Origin: Balaenoptera acutorostrata | Lineage: Eukaryota; Chordata; Mammalia; Artiodactyla; Balaenopteridae | DNA: 64,000 nucleotides | Direction of reading: 5' to 3' | Assembly: GCF_949987535.1 (NCBI RefSeq) | Contig: NC_080080.1 | Coordinates: 62,145,006-62,209,005 of the forward strand | In this document: positions 47,715-60,260 of the stretch, piece by piece | Layout: every line of letters starts with the position of its first letter | Position numbering within the stretch: position 1 is the stretch's first letter | The notes under the pieces: generated by a model | Seen by the model: the letters and a program-made list of their open reading frames with translations, nothing else | What the model was told of the DNA's origin: nothing | The model's database searches: none | Translations under genes and position numbers: made by a program

Positions 47715-48320
47715 TATGCATTCCTGTTCAAGTTACACACTATCCATGAAGTTAATATTAGCATTGCCCCCACACATCTCTCCCTCCGCCAATATACCTA
47801 TCTTTCAAACTGCCATCAGAGTTAACTTCCTAAGACACAAATCTGATGGTGTCACTCTCCTGTTTATGAATCTTGTGGGTTCCCCTTTACCTAAAAGAAA
47901 AAGGCCAAACTTATTCGCTGTCAGAATTTCACTCAACTTAGCATCTGTTGCCTTTCTTCTCTTATATAACTCAAATGTCAGTCACAATGAGCTTTTCAAT
48001 ATTCTCAATGCAAGACACGTCTTGTCATGACTTGGGAGTTTTTACATTTGATTTTTTTTTTCAGGAATATCATTATCTTCTTTTATATCTAGAAAAATAC
48101 TATTCATCCTTTAAGACTCAGCTAAAGGTCATTTTTCTTTCTGTAAATATTTTCTTGATTTTCTTAATCAGGGTGAGCTGATCCTTCTTCCCTGGAATAC
48201 TCAATCTATACTATTATTAAAGGACTTGCCAATTAATGCTACAATCATTTATTAACATGTTCCTCTCTCTTTTGATTATGACTTCCTTTGGTACAGGAAC
48301 CCTATATTACTTAAGATACA
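47715..48320 (+). repeat. L2 LINE fragment including most of the 3' region
   Basis: L2 blocks in order: 'aaatctgatggtgtcactct', 'cctgtttatgaatcttgtgg', 'cctttaagactcagctaaag', 'gtcatttttctttctgtaaa', 'tttggtacaggaaccctata'. Confidence 0.65.
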
Positions 48321-49204
48321 ATTAAGTTGCTATGACAAAAAAAATGAAAAATAAATAAAGTGGTTTAAACAAGATAGGTTTTCTCTCATCTATCTGATCT
48401 TAAGCATTTCACGATTGACATGGCAACTCTGCAATGTCGGGTCACACGCTTTACCACTTCTAGCCTCCAAATATCACTTCCATCCTGTCATCTAAGACAG
48501 TTGATCTAGTTTCTGCAATTACATCTACACTTCAGACATAGAGTGAGAAGGAGAAGGTTGAAGAGGAGGTGCAAGACCCAGAATTTGACTATCTATCAAT
48601 ACATCACTTCTAGTAACATTGGTTTGGAGGCTTGGAGATGGAGTCTTAGATTGACTGTCAACTTTGCCCATTCAAAACACTACAAAATCACAAAACACTG
48701 CAATAGCTGGTATGGTGAGAAGCTCATTAGCAAAAAATCTTTTTAAAGCAGTAAAATTACCCTGACAATTCTAAGGGATCTTTAATAGAAGAGTATGCTT
48801 TTTAAAAGGGAGATTACATCTCTGTAGTATTGCACTGAAAGCCTTTCTGTAATATGCTCCTTTATCTTCAAAGAGGTCAGTGGGAAATCAGAACAAAATT
48901 AAGCAAGTTTGGACTGAATCTCTATAATGACACATTAAAAATAATTAATTTTTAAATATTTTAAAAAACTAGTAATTTTTCTCTTAAATGTAATACAAGT
49001 ACATGACACAAAATTGATAAGGTTCGAAATGATAGATCAAACATTAAAGGCTCTTCCCTCTGCAGCCATCCAATTTCCTTCCTTGGGGGAGATCTGATAA
49101 GGCGTATTTTAAATAAGAAAAGGCATAAATGTGGAAATATGGTCTTACTTTATGTAACAAAATCCTTCTTAATTCAAAAGACAATCTTCAAAACATACTA
49201 TATT
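48321..49204. other. No gene recognised; possible old L1 piece at 48940-49200
   Basis: AT-rich. 'aatacaagtacatgacacaa' and 'aaggctcttccctctgcagc' near 48990-49065 resemble old L1 3' text, but too weakly for a firm call. Confidence 0.3.
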
Positions 49205-49695
49205 TTCTTCAAACAGCCCTGAGGTTTGTCTTTCCACCTGTAGCTATCACCCCATTTTTTGGTCTGTGCTCTTGATACTTTCTGCTGGTTCCAAGAGCAG
49301 GCCAGGCCCTTCACAACTTTCCTCTTTCCTCTTCCTGTTTTTCTGCCTTGAACTTATGTCCCTGGCAATTTGCATGAGAGACTCCTCCTTTTTCAGGCTT
49401 CAGCTTAAATGTTGACTCTTCAGAAAGGCCTTGCAGACCATTCTCTCTAGTTCACAGTTCACCCTGAGCCCCTTTTGTTACTTCTGCGAGCATGTTGGGT
49501 ATATACTTCATTGTACTCACCCAATCTGTAGTTGTGTTGTTTGTTTACTTGTTTACTGTCTTAAGCGCTCCTCTGAGATACAATCTCCGCTGAGACAGGA
49601 GGAGTATCTTCTGTCTTGTTCATTTGTATATCCATCCAGCATCTTGCTTGGCACATGGTCAGGATCAATGAGTATTTGGTAAATGAAGAAAAACC
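49205..49695 (+). repeat. L2 LINE 3' end
   Basis: L2 3' end: 'aggccaggcccttcacaact', 'cttcagcttaaatgttgact', 'cttcagaaaggccttgcaga', 'ttgtactcacccaatctgta', 'gcttggcacatggtcaggat', ending 'tatttggtaaatgaag'. Confidence 0.8.
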
Positions 49696-50344
49696 AAATG
49701 AACAATAATAAACAAATTCCTCTTTGGAACCTGTTAATTAACTAATCTGTGCCCCACCTTTATTTCAGTGAGCTATTTTCAAACGCTTACAACCAAAAAT
49801 GTGTAAAATATAAAATATGTAAAAAAGTTGTGAGGAAAGATGTAGTGCCTCTTTCCTTTTGTCCTGATAAATAACTCTAGAGACATTTCCTCTATGGAAT
49901 CCTTCCACTTCCTTGTGATTTCCCATAGCATCATACATTTTTAAAAGGCCCTATTCCCAGTACATATGAAAGTTATGTTTGCACTATACTGTACTCTATT
50001 AAGTGTGCAAGAGCCTTATGAATAAAACAACAATTAAGGTGCATACCTTAATTAAAAAAAATACTTTATCGCTAAAAAGTGCTAACCATCATCTGAGCCA
50101 TCAGTTAATTGTAATCGTTTTGCAGGTGGAGAGTTTGAAATACTTTTTTCCTTTCGCCCTCCAACAAACATTAATTAGGCACTTGGAAAGTATCAGGTGC
50201 TGTGGGGATGTGGGATGTGGGGTGTGGTAAGAATAGCTAAGAGTAAAGTCGCTTTTGTTTTCTCCTTTTAAGATCCAAGAAAGGAATTTCAAATCCTCAT
50301 TTTCCTGCCAAAAAGAAACGTGTAAAAAGTATTTATTTGAATTA
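49696..50344. other. No gene recognised
   Basis: AT-rich sequence. A purine-rich GGGATGTGGGATGTGGGGTGTGG tract lies near 50203-50225. Confidence 0.4.
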
Positions 50345-50610
50345 TCATTTTAAAATGAGATATAGTAATATAGGTTCATGGGAGGAAAATTTAAAAGTAC
50401 AGACAAGAAAAAAAAAAAAAGAAAAAAGTCACATAAAATGTGACTAATGGGAAATCTCTCTCTCCCTTGCTCTATCCTTCCAATTACTTTCCTAAGTGTA
50501 GGTACATGAATATATATAAGTATAATATTTGTTTACAAAATGATTTTATAGTATATATGCAATTTGTAACTATTCTTTTTATATAACCATCTACTGTGGA
50601 CATATTTAAA
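50345..50610 (-). repeat. Old L1-type 3' sequence (family uncertain)
   Basis: An A-rich tract followed by 'ctccctttgctctatccttcc'-like and 'gtaactattctttttatata' text resembles the 3' text of old mammalian L1 elements read in reverse. Weak match. Confidence 0.35.
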
Positions 50611-50629
50611 TAAGTAAATAAACATATTT

Positions 50630-51112
50630 ATTAGGAACACATATTATTACCTCTCTCTTGTTGCCTTTGCTTTTGAGGCTAAATCCAAAAAAATCATTGC
50701 CAAGAAAAACATCAAGGAGCTTACCCCCTTCAGGTCTTACATTCAAATCTTTAATCCAATTTGAATTGATTTTTGTATATACTATAAAATAGGGGTCCAG
50801 TTTCATTATCTTGCATGTGGCTGTCTAGTTTTCCCAATATCATTTATTGAAAAGATTATCCTTCCATCATTGTATCATGGCTCCTCTGTTGAAAATTAAC
50901 TGACCATATGTACATGGGTTCATTTCTGGGCTCTCCACTGATCCATGTATCTGCTTTTAGTTTTTATGCCAGTAGCATGCTGTTTTGATTACTAGAGCTT
51001 TTTAATATAGTTTGAAATCAAGAAGTATGATACCTCCCAGCTTTGTTATTTTTTCTCAAGATTACTTTGGCTATTTGGGATTTTTTGTGATTTTATACAA
51101 ATTTTAGCATTT
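50630..51112 (-). repeat. L1 ORF2 3' region fragment (minus strand)
   Basis: Recognisable reverse complement of the L1 ORF2 region: 'ttgccaagaaaaacatcaag', 'ttgaattgatttttgtatat', 'atcatttattgaaaagatta', 'tttctgggctctccactgat', 'tttgaaatcaagaagtatga', 'attactttggctatttggga'. It has several frame breaks. Confidence 0.85.
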
Positions 51113-51114
51113 TT

Positions 51115-53810
51115 TTTTCTCTTTTGTACCAGAAGAAAATACTAAGAATAGTATTTGGAAGTTGGATCACTAGCTGGTCAGTTGACAATGAAGACTCTAT
51201 CAGTGGTGCTAGGGTGGAGTGTTGAGATTCCCTGACATGCTATAGTAAAGCACCTGCTAAGACATTCTTTCATCCGTGCTGAATTGAAATAGCATAAAGG
51301 AGAAAGGGGATGTGTAATATTACACATGCACTGGCATGTGTAATATTTCTAGTGTTTGAGAGGTCTGGGGGAAGTAGCAATAAGTAGCAATAAGAACTAT
51401 GTAGTTGGTTGGTATTAATGAATTCCACTGATGCTTTGAAGAGAGAAAATGACAGGTGCGGGGCAATCTATCACCAATTAAAACCCACAAGTGAAAGTCA
51501 GATGAGACGAGAGGGTCAAATTGGTAGCATTAAAAAAAAACTTTCATCTCCTGAAGCTGGAGATCAGGCCAAACTGAAAATCAGTCTCAGGATCTAACTG
51601 TAAAGAGACTGAAATCAGTTCCAACAAATCCTTTATGTTAGAGTCTTAACAAGGTAAGAGTTGTATTCTGAGACTTTGGATAAGGATATCTGGGATATGT
51701 GAATTGAGAAGCTTGAACCACAGACAGCCTGGAACACTCTGAATCTATGGCATTGACCTACTCTCCTGTTTTTTGAGGATAACAGTTGTCTTTTGCTTGA
51801 AAATTATGTAATGTAGCAAATAAAGTAGGTTTCTTATAAGACAATAATTGTCCTCTCTGAAATTTGCCTATACATCCCCTCCTAGCCACCAGGTGAATAA
51901 TAAGCAGGACATGACTGGGAAAGTGCTATACTCTCCAAGGGGGAGGAGGGATTATATGCCCAAAGAATACTAGAATGTATATACTTTATAAGAAAACTTA
52001 CTGGTTAATCTTCAGGATGACATGGAGGACACTTTGTTTAACAAAGAAATAAGAAGTGCATTTGTTAAGGGGCACAAAAAATATCTAATACTCAGTAGTG
52101 GCTTTCCTCTGTAGGCTTGGGTTGCAGGGGAGGTGATTTTATAGATCTGGGATTCTAGTAGAAATTGGGATGATAGGATAATACAATATCAAATGCAACA
52201 CTTGACCATAAGAAATAAGGTGAACAAAATTACTGTAATGGGTAACAGAGTGAGAATAGCAGCCATGGGGTATAATTGATATGAAAAGGGCTATTATAAC
52301 ATGGTGTCCTAGCAGAATGACAGATAAGCAGCTAACAAAGTGATTGCTTACTAGATATAATCAAGAGTTAAGAAATGAATAAGTAAAAGGCTGAGATTAA
52401 TTACTCCAATGGATATTCATGAATCCTTGTCTAGTTTCCAAACCTGAGTCAATTCTCAGACCCAGAGATTATAGCTATTTACTTAGGTAACCATATACTA
52501 GGGGAAGGGAAAGGCTTATATCTTTCAAGAGTTGTTAGATTCTAGGTTCAAATTGTCTCTGGTACCTGGGGACCCAAAGTACAAGTGTAGACTCCTGTTA
52601 GAGTAGGGTCACATGTGAGTCATGTAACAAATGGAGTTCTCATTCAGGTACAGCTAGCTCACAGTGGGAAATTTGGTGGCCATTTCCAATTTCCCAAATG
52701 CATCATTGAAATAGACACTCTTAGCAGTTGTCAAAATTCTCATACTGGTTCTTTGACTTAGGAGTAAGAAGTATGCAATAGAGTAAAAGATATTATGGTA
52801 GGAAAGGCCACATAAAAGTCCCTGAAACTTCCCTAACCCTCTCAGCCAAGAAGGGATGTCAAAGAAAGTATCATACCCTTGGGGAAATGACAGAGTTTAA
52901 CGCTACCCTCAAAGATGCCGGAGTGTTTCTCCCCATCATATTCTCATTTAATTTACCAGTTTGGCTCCTGCAAAAATAAGATGGATCACTTCACATGACA
53001 ATGGACTACTATCGACTTAATGAATTAGCCTCAGTTTCAGCTACTGTACTAGATGTTGTATCTTTACTAGAGAAGGTCAACATAGACTATGGTATGTGGT
53101 AAGTGAGTAGCAATCACGTTAATGTGTTCTTTTTAATACCTATCAAGAATTTATCAGAAACAGCTCATATTCACAGAATTTCATCATGGTCTTACCCAAA
53201 GGGACTTGGACTGTATTTAAACACTCTGCAGAGCAACACATTGGTGTCATCGATGACAATACATCAACTGGAGAAGATGAGCAAGAAGTGGCAAGTACTC
53301 TAGATGCTACACCAGAGTTACTTGTGTGGCCGGGAGAGAGGTGGGTAGTGGAAATCTTGTCAATGCATCAAATTGCAGATGGGGCATCTACTTTGTGTGA
53401 AGAGAGAAGTGGCCTGAGGCAAGGATATTCACAGACTCACGAGCAAGAGCAAATAACTTAGTTAGTTAGTCAGGGGCCTTGATGAAGATATAAGGAAGTC
53501 TGGGAAAGTGGTATCTAAGTAGACCTATGGAAATGAGCGAACTGTCTTTTAATTTTATTAGAGCAGAGAGAATCCACTGTGGAGGAGACACTAACAGCCA
53601 AGTGATCAGGATGAAACCAACAGTTCTAGCTGGAGGGAAGGGAATCTCTAATGGGTGGGGTAGGAAAGACATAATGGCTATCAGTTTGGCCTCAGGACCA
53701 ACTACAATAATGGTAGCCAGAGTTTGCCCAACTAACCCTCCTTTCATAAATTCCCCCCAAATTTTGAACAATCAGAAATTATTCCATGTTCCAAGTCCTA
53801 TAAATGTATA
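51115..53810 (+). mobile_element. ERVL-like endogenous retrovirus remnant, block 1 (gag-like to reverse transcriptase)
   Basis: This is a decayed plus-strand endogenous retrovirus. A Lys/Glu-rich gag-like stretch lies around 51420-51600. The reverse-transcriptase part is best seen at about 52840-53330: a 'TGGATCAC...ATGGACTACTATCGACTTAAT' region (around 52982-53020) equivalent to the RT start, then, in a frame beginning at 53186, VLPKGT followed by VIDD (53246-53257) and EQEVASTLD. VIDD sits where retroviral RT has its catalytic YxDD box, and the family's ordering is preserved. Frameshifts and stops break it throughout, and no intact LTR was recognised. The ERVL assignment rests on remembered pattern, not on an alignment. 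Confidence 0.6.
51310..51347. repeat. 14-bp stem hairpin containing an 18-bp palindrome
   Basis: ATGTGTAATATTACACAT (51310-51327) is its own reverse complement. In addition AATATTACACATGC (51316-51329) pairs exactly with GCATGTGTAATATT (51334-51347) around a 4-base loop. Confidence 0.95.
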
Positions 53811-54299
53811 AAGTGCACACAAAATTACTATGGTATATTATAAACTACTATTATATGTTCATTCAGGTTATATGCTAAATACAAAAGACATGACACGATT
53901 AATGGTCAATCATTTTGTTTACCTTCTTGAATTTTATATGCATTTGGAGGGATAATTTACTGGACTAGTTTTTAAAAATCACACTTTGCCAATTTTTAAA
54001 TACAATATGAGGTAGCTTTATAAAATGGAAACATACTTAGAAGAAGATATTTGAAATAAAGATTGGCCACTATGTTTCTTTCTGAAAGTGTGACATTCCT
54101 GGCAATTAGGTCCTAAAGGGAAATAAAATAATGAGAAAATTTTATGATACCAGAAATCATGCATTTGTTTGAAATCTTAAAAATGTATTTCTTAAACCAT
54201 ATTCTTTAGGAAGAGCTCATTATGATAATTATATAGGGAACACTGAACAAACATAATGGAGTTTGTCTTAAGTTGCAGATCTAGGGGGGCGAGGATAGA
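53811..54299. other. No gene recognised
   Basis: AT-rich unique sequence between the ERVL-like block and a MIR. Confidence 0.4.
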
Positions 54300-54485
54300 C
54301 CTAATTTTTATTGAATGATTAGTATTTTTTAGGCATGTTTTATAAGTGATCCTACAGAGATTTAGAGGGATTACATAATTTATCCAAGGTTATATAAGTA
54401 ATATGCTGTGGTCAGAACTTGAATTCAGTCTGTCTTCCAAAGCTCACATGTGTTCTTTCTACTATATTAAGCTGTAGAATATAGA
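54300..54485 (-). repeat. MIR SINE (minus strand)
   Basis: Reversed MIR: 'tacagagatttagagggatt', 'acataatttatccaaggtta', 'ataagtaatatgctgtggtc', 'agaacttgaattcagtctgt'. Confidence 0.65.
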
Positions 54486-56029
54486 TCATGTTCTTGACAT
54501 GACCCTACTGTATATTGATTCTTTATTAAAAATGGCATCCATAATTTAAATTTTGTAATAAAACAAAGAAATGCTTGGTGTATTTTAAGCTAATGTAGAC
54601 TAAGTATAACACCCTTTAGATCTAAGTTGATGTAGGTTGTACTATATGAAATTGTCAATATCGATCATTTTTGATGTACATAAAAGGTTATACCATGTTT
54701 CAAGCTAATAGAAGCATAGAGCTCTGAAAAGGAGAAAAGCAATCCCTAATAGCCAGGCTTAATATATCTGCCTTGAGGTTGCCAGGAGCTGGCCTGGCAC
54801 TTACAGGTTGGCTACGGAGTTTATCTGTGGAACATAAACTATCTTAAAGATCACCAACATCAGACAGAGTTGCTCTGTGAACATGGTGAATTGAGACAAA
54901 AACAAGCCTACTTTTGTATTTGAGCACAAACAAACACCAGGTTGCTGTGCAAACCTCAAAAATTACCAAATATCTCCCTCTACCAGCTAGCAGGACAGAA
55001 CGCTGCTTCCTCACTAATCACAGCTTCATCGCTGCTTTATTCCTCTCTCTTCTTGATAAAAATTCTTAAGATACCTAATCACAGTATTGTCCCCTTTCTG
55101 AGAGCACCCAATCTAGAGCAAACCCCTGCTTCCTTGAACACTCCCCCAAAATCACCTAATGTGAGCCCAAACCCTTGGAGTCCCTTGCAACTCAGGCTTA
55201 CAGGGACATCCTTCAGTTCCCCCCGTAGTGTGTTGTTTCTATTGTTCAGAGGAGGGAATACATCTAACTTTGTCTGACTTGCATGTGTTGTTGGCAGTCT
55301 TAGGCTGCAGGGTGTTGGCAGAAGTAGAAGTTCCTGAGATTTGCTGTTTTGGGCCAGGTTCCCTACTGAGCAATGGTGTATGTATCTGAGACTCCTTGGA
55401 TCTCTAGCTGTTTGGGGCACCTCTCTGTTCCTGATGATTTCATCTTGATTACTGGTCATCATTAGCTCAGAGAATCTGGAAAAAGGTGCTCTCTCAAATA
55501 GGCTATTTCCATTATGCTTCTGCTGGATATTGGTTATAGTTCAAAGCTGACGTCTTTGACAAATGCCTCAAATCATCATGCTTTCGAATTGAATACTGTA
55601 AGATCCTGTACTTTAAAACCAATGTAAATAGGTGCCAAGATGACATTTGGTGTTAAAATTAGGGAGCCTGAGACATTCAAGCTGAGGCTGAGGGCCATCC
55701 CACCCCTGTAGGAATATAGGCTGTGGGTATATGTGTGGACAGACCCAAATTGAGGAAGTATAATTTTCTTATCTACGGAGACACATATATAAATGAAATG
55801 CTGATGTACTGCCTTAAAAAGCATGGAATATTTTATTTCGGCTCACAAATAATTTAAAAGTGGATATTATTAACTAGCCATTTGACCATAAGATGATTTC
55901 ATTATGAAATATTTAAAACATTAGATTTGGAATATGTCCTCAATAGCTGTGAAAGCAGTGAATTATTACGACTGCTTTAGCGTCTGATAATAATTTGAAA
56001 TATTCTAAAATGGGGACCTTATTTTTTTA
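54486..56029. other. No gene; unclassified LTR-like block at 54880-55280
   Basis: 54880-55280 has the texture of an old interspersed repeat, perhaps an LTR ('agcaggacagaacgctgctt', 'gtattgtcccctttctgaga', 'tagagcaaacccctgcttcc'). Its 111- and 127-codon frames are not recognised. The remainder is AT-rich unique sequence. Confidence 0.3.
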
Positions 56030-56320
56030 TAATTTGTTATAAAGCATCTCAAACATAACACAGAAGTAGGAAGAATGGTATATTGAACCCCCCAAAAGCG
56101 GTAGCTATCACTCAACTTCAGCATTTTGCCATCTTGTTTTATCTATTCTCCCATCTTTTTTCCCTCCCTGATGGATTAATTTAACACAAATCCAAGGCAT
56201 AATATAAGTTTAGCTTTACTTCTGAGGTGGACTATGTGAAGATATCTCTGAAGATAATTAGCTAAATGTCTCCATGTATTTTTAGGATGCTTATTGTCGT
56301 ATGTTACTAAAACGATTTCA
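56030..56320 (-). repeat. Old L1 (L1M-type) 3' fragment
   Basis: Reverse L1M 3' text: 'aacacagaagtaggaagaat', 'ggtatattgaaccccccaaa', 'atcactcaacttcagcattt', 'gatggattaatttaacacaa'. Confidence 0.6.
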
Positions 56321-57051
56321 TTAGTCTAGAAAAGGCTTTTATGTTCTTCCCTATGCCTCTCTGTTAGGGCAGGTGGTTAGACAGTCAAGTTATTTAGGTA
56401 TAAACTTTAGAAGAAGTAATTATGTTATTTTTCTATTTATATTATTTCTTACTTAATTTACAAAAAACAAAATTTTTACCTGGGTAAGTAGCAATATGAC
56501 ACAGGATTTGAAAAAAAAATTAAAACTCTTGAATTGATTCCCTAATATATAGCTTGGCCCCATAGATATTGTCTGACTAAATAATCAAAGACTGATAATA
56601 GATCAATAAGCAGTGAGTCACAACCTTTTCTTTTCCTAAAAATTTTACATGTTCTTTTAAATTTATTTGGTAAGTAAATAAGAAAAAAATTATATAAACA
56701 ATTTATATATAGGCATTTTGGAGTATTTCCATTCATGATAAAATCTACTTTGGGCAACCTCTTTAAAATTCCACCACACAGACCATCCCACCTCCCCACC
56801 CCACCCCTTGGTGACATTTCCAGTTTTCTGGCCATGCTTTTCTATCCTACAGCATTTCTCTCTTTTAACTGACTTTTATTTTTTAATCTTCTCACCTAGC
56901 CACCTCCAGCTCTAGATTTAAAGCTGAATGAGGGCAGAGAATTTTTAGATTATTTCTATCCCCTACTCTGTTATTTTCAGTGATAAACATAAAATAAAAT
57001 AAATAATAATGATGATCAGAAAAAAACAAAAAAAGTAAATGATTACATCAT
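56321..57051. other. No gene recognised
   Basis: AT-rich unique sequence. The 97-codon minus-strand frame is unrecognised and probably chance. Confidence 0.4.
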
Positions 57052-57120
57052 GCTATATATATGTATATATGCATATATATATTTATGCACTCATTATATA
57101 TACATATTATATCTATTATA
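57052..57120. repeat. (TA)n-rich microsatellite
   Basis: Interrupted TATATA/GTATAT tract directly left of the second ERVL-like block. Confidence 0.85.
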
Positions 57121-57139
57121 CAGTGCTGGAGGTATCTGT

Positions 57140-58000
57140 CATAGATAGAATGACATGTGGAGTCACCATCATGCCCCAATAGAAGAGTCACAGGACAACT
57201 GCTATGGTTCTGGAGCAAGGTCATGCCTTCTGAAGAAGAGAACTATTTGCCATTTGGCATGCCTTGTGGCATGACATTGGGCCCCCGTAGAGACCTCACC
57301 ATGGGACAATGGGCTGTCCATCATGAACTGAGTATTATCATATTCTCTGAGTCATAAATTTGGGTAGGCACAGAAACAAGTCACTGTATGAAAGAAATGG
57401 TATGTTAAAGAATGGATCCATGCAGATCAAAGAGGGCACTAATAAGTTACATGAATGCGTTGCCAGATTGACATGTCATCTACCTCTGTTGCACTGATGC
57501 CTCTCTTCAAAATTACACAAATGAATTCATGGGGTAGGTGGTATACTGGACTGACAATATCACAGTTCAACGTAAAGTACTGGGGACTACCAGTAGAAGA
57601 CGATTTCGCTTGTCTCTAATGGGGGAACTCAGGGGGTCAACTGGTGTGATTTTTGTGTTTCTATGTTTAGTGACAACTGTAAGTGGGCAATTGCAGCAAA
57701 CTTGGTGTAACAAGGTAAAAGAACTAAGGGCTCCAACTCCTTTGGAGATGAAAGTCTGTCATATCACCAAGCAAGCCCAATCTGGACCTGCTAATGTGCT
57801 GGTCAAGAGTAAGAGAAATCTAGGACACATGGTGAAGGATGCAGATTATGAGTATTAATTATAACCTCAAGACCAGTTGCAATAACAAAGACTATAACTC
57901 ATTCTACCAACCATCTTATATTAAATCTTTTGTAGATATTGAAGCTAGCCGCTTCCTTGATGTTTCTGTGACAACTTGGACTTAATAAATGCCATGAACG
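57140..58000 (+). mobile_element. ERVL-like endogenous retrovirus remnant, block 2 (RNase H-like region and beyond)
   Basis: Text near 57199-57345 ('tatggttctggagcaaggtc', 'acaatgggctgtccatcatg', 'aactgagtattatcatattc') resembles the RNase H part of ERVL-type pol, read on the plus strand. 57425-57500 resembles the tether region. A 106-codon frame at 57538-57858 follows. The block is frameshifted and lacks recognisable LTRs. It lies in the same orientation as block 1 but 3.3 kb away. Confidence 0.45.
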
Positions 58001-58079
58001 ATCTAAAACCTACTAGTGGTTGACCATATTGAATGACTCTTGAGGCCCACCTCTCAACTTGTACATTACTCTAGCCCAT

Positions 58080-58175
58080 AGATTCTCAAAACATGATCCC
58101 TGGGCCAGCAGTAACAACATCACTCTCTCTGAATGATTCTAGTGCATTCTCAAGTCTGAGAACCACTACTCCAGC
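58080..58175 (-). mobile_element. MER5A-type DNA transposon fragment, internally deleted
   Basis: Begins 'agattctcaaaacatgatcc', 'ctgggccagcagtaacaaca' and ends 'gtgcattctcaagtctgaga', 'accacta', which are the two ends of the hAT-type MER5A element. The middle is missing (roughly half the usual 189 bp). Confidence 0.65.
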
Positions 58176-59769
58176 CATTTCTGAGGCAACTAGCATCAAG
58201 CAAGTAAAATCTGCCAGCACTTTACCCAAGTTATTAAGTATCCATTTGGGGTTCCCAAGGGCAGTTCATGTACACTGATTCGGTGGAAGGATCTGTGGCA
58301 GCCTCTACCTTATCTGGGAATCCCTATTTATGGGGACTCTCTAATGATGTAGGAACAGAATAAAATGGCTTTCAAGGCTTAAGTAACGTGTAGATATGTA
58401 CAATAATCTCAGGTATTTGGGGCATGAAAATGGGGTATTTTTCAAGTTTGCTTTTTCTGGTGGAAGCTAGAGGCCGGCATACTTCCGGGGTAGAGAGGTG
58501 AAATCTAACATTCCCACCAGGCATTTTTACCATTTGAGCAGTCTACCTTAACCTTTATTCTATAGAAACAAACAAAAAAACAGCACAATGTCTGATCACC
58601 TGTGCCATTTGAAAAACAAAAATTTATCTGGATAAACAGGTCTTTTGTTTCATGCATGACCACTTTCTGGTAATAATTAGCAGCAAATAATTCTATGGTA
58701 ACCCTTAAGATGGAGGCAGTGACTTTGCTGCAAAATAATGGTCATAACATAAAGCACAGTAAAATCGAGACGCAATGGAAAATAATGGACATATATTTTA
58801 ATAACCTTCAAGTCCAGAAGACAATAATAGAATTTTTCCTTTTCTCAACTCTCAAGTTGCATCCTAGGTACATGACATTACAGGCAGTCACTCTCCCCAT
58901 AGAAAGGGATGGTGACCCCAAAGATGTGTGTCCCTCTTGAGAAGATCTCTGGGCAACCTGAGAATTCTCAGTACGGTCTACATTAGAGAATGTCAGTTAT
59001 TATATTAGTTAAAGCTACATGTAAAGAACACGCTTAGCTAATTAGGTTAAGTGTACTCCAAGATCTGCTTTCACTAAAGGAAAGGTTTCATCTGGGATCT
59101 TCACAAGGTTGTCTTAATGCCCCACCTATGTGTTTAGGTACGTACAGGGAAGAATAAGATGTGTGATGACATTCACCTCTCTTTTTGAAAAAAAAAAGGA
59201 TTTATTGAACATCAGTTTTGCCCTGAATTTCCCTTGGACAAAGTTGGTATACTCACTGATTATTTGCTATCATTCTCTTCCACATGAGACAATCACTTAT
59301 TTTCATATGCAGGGTAATTAGTGATAATTTCTTTTAAAGTTACTAGTTATATTCCTCATGGTTTCTAGTGAAAACATATGACAGGTTAAGGAAGGAATTT
59401 TGGAAGTTCTGGGTTCAGTTCAGTTTAGGCTCATGATTTTTAAGAAAAATATAAAGTTGACTATTTTAAGAGGTTAAAAATTACAGAATTGTTTCTTTTT
59501 AGGAAAAAAAATGAATGGAATTATAATGATAGTGTTAGAGGGAAATTTATATCTTTTTGAGTCCATAAAGGAAGGAAGATGATAGTTGGTAATCTCAAAA
59601 TTGAGGAAATTAATTTATAGCAGAGCACAATAGAAGTGGGTTAGATATAAAGACTGATATTATATTCCCCTGCATTAAAAAATATGTATATGCTTTTTAT
59701 GCATGTGTTTATTGACCACCTACTAGGTAAAGCTATAAAAAGAAATATGAAATGTGATTTTGCCTGTGC
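58176..59769. other. No gene recognised
   Basis: AT-rich unique sequence. Open frames of 81 and 63 codons are unrecognised. Confidence 0.4.
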
Positions 59770-60260
59770 ATTAGGGTTCTCCAGAGGAACAGAATTAATA
59801 TGAGACAATCTGATGTTGATAGAGAGATAGGTAGATAGATAGATAAATAGATAGATAGACAGATAAATGGAGATTTTATGGAGATCTCCTGTTTGCAGGT
59901 TGGAGACCTAGGAAAGCCGATGGTGTAGTTCATTCTGAGTCCAAAGGCCTGAGAACCAGGGGAGCCAATAGTGTTCTTCTCAGTTCGAGGATTGGAGATC
60001 AATGTCCCATCTCAAGCTTCAAGCTTCCAGGTATAGAGAACAAATCCTTCCTTTGCCTTTTTGTTTAGTTTAGACTCTCAGTGGATTGGATGAGGCCCAC
60101 ACACCTTTGGGAGGGAAATTTGCACTGCTCAGTCTACAGATCCAAATGTTAATCTCATCCAGAAACATCCTCACAGGCACACCCAGAAATAATGCTTAGC
60201 CTAATATCTGGGTATCTCATGATCCATTTAAGTTGATGCATAAAATTAAACATCACAGCC
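59770..60260 (+). repeat. Old interspersed repeat with GATA microsatellite
   Basis: Opens 'gggttctccagaggaacaga', then the GATA tract, then 'ggttggagacctaggaaagc', 'aaaggcctgagaaccagggg', 'gattggatgaggcccacaca', 'tctcatccagaaacatcctc', and closes 'aattaaacatcacagcc'. This is a common mammalian repeat unit, probably an L1-type 3' end. I am sure of the repeat character, not of the subfamily. Confidence 0.65.
59817..59868 (+). repeat. (GATA)n microsatellite
   Basis: Imperfect GATA/GACA/AATA tetramers within the old repeat. Confidence 0.9.

Noticed and set aside
53186..53461. 91-codon frame with a VIDD motif
   Set aside because: It is a piece of a decayed ERVL-like reverse transcriptase, without the other RT motifs in frame, so it is not a functional enzyme.
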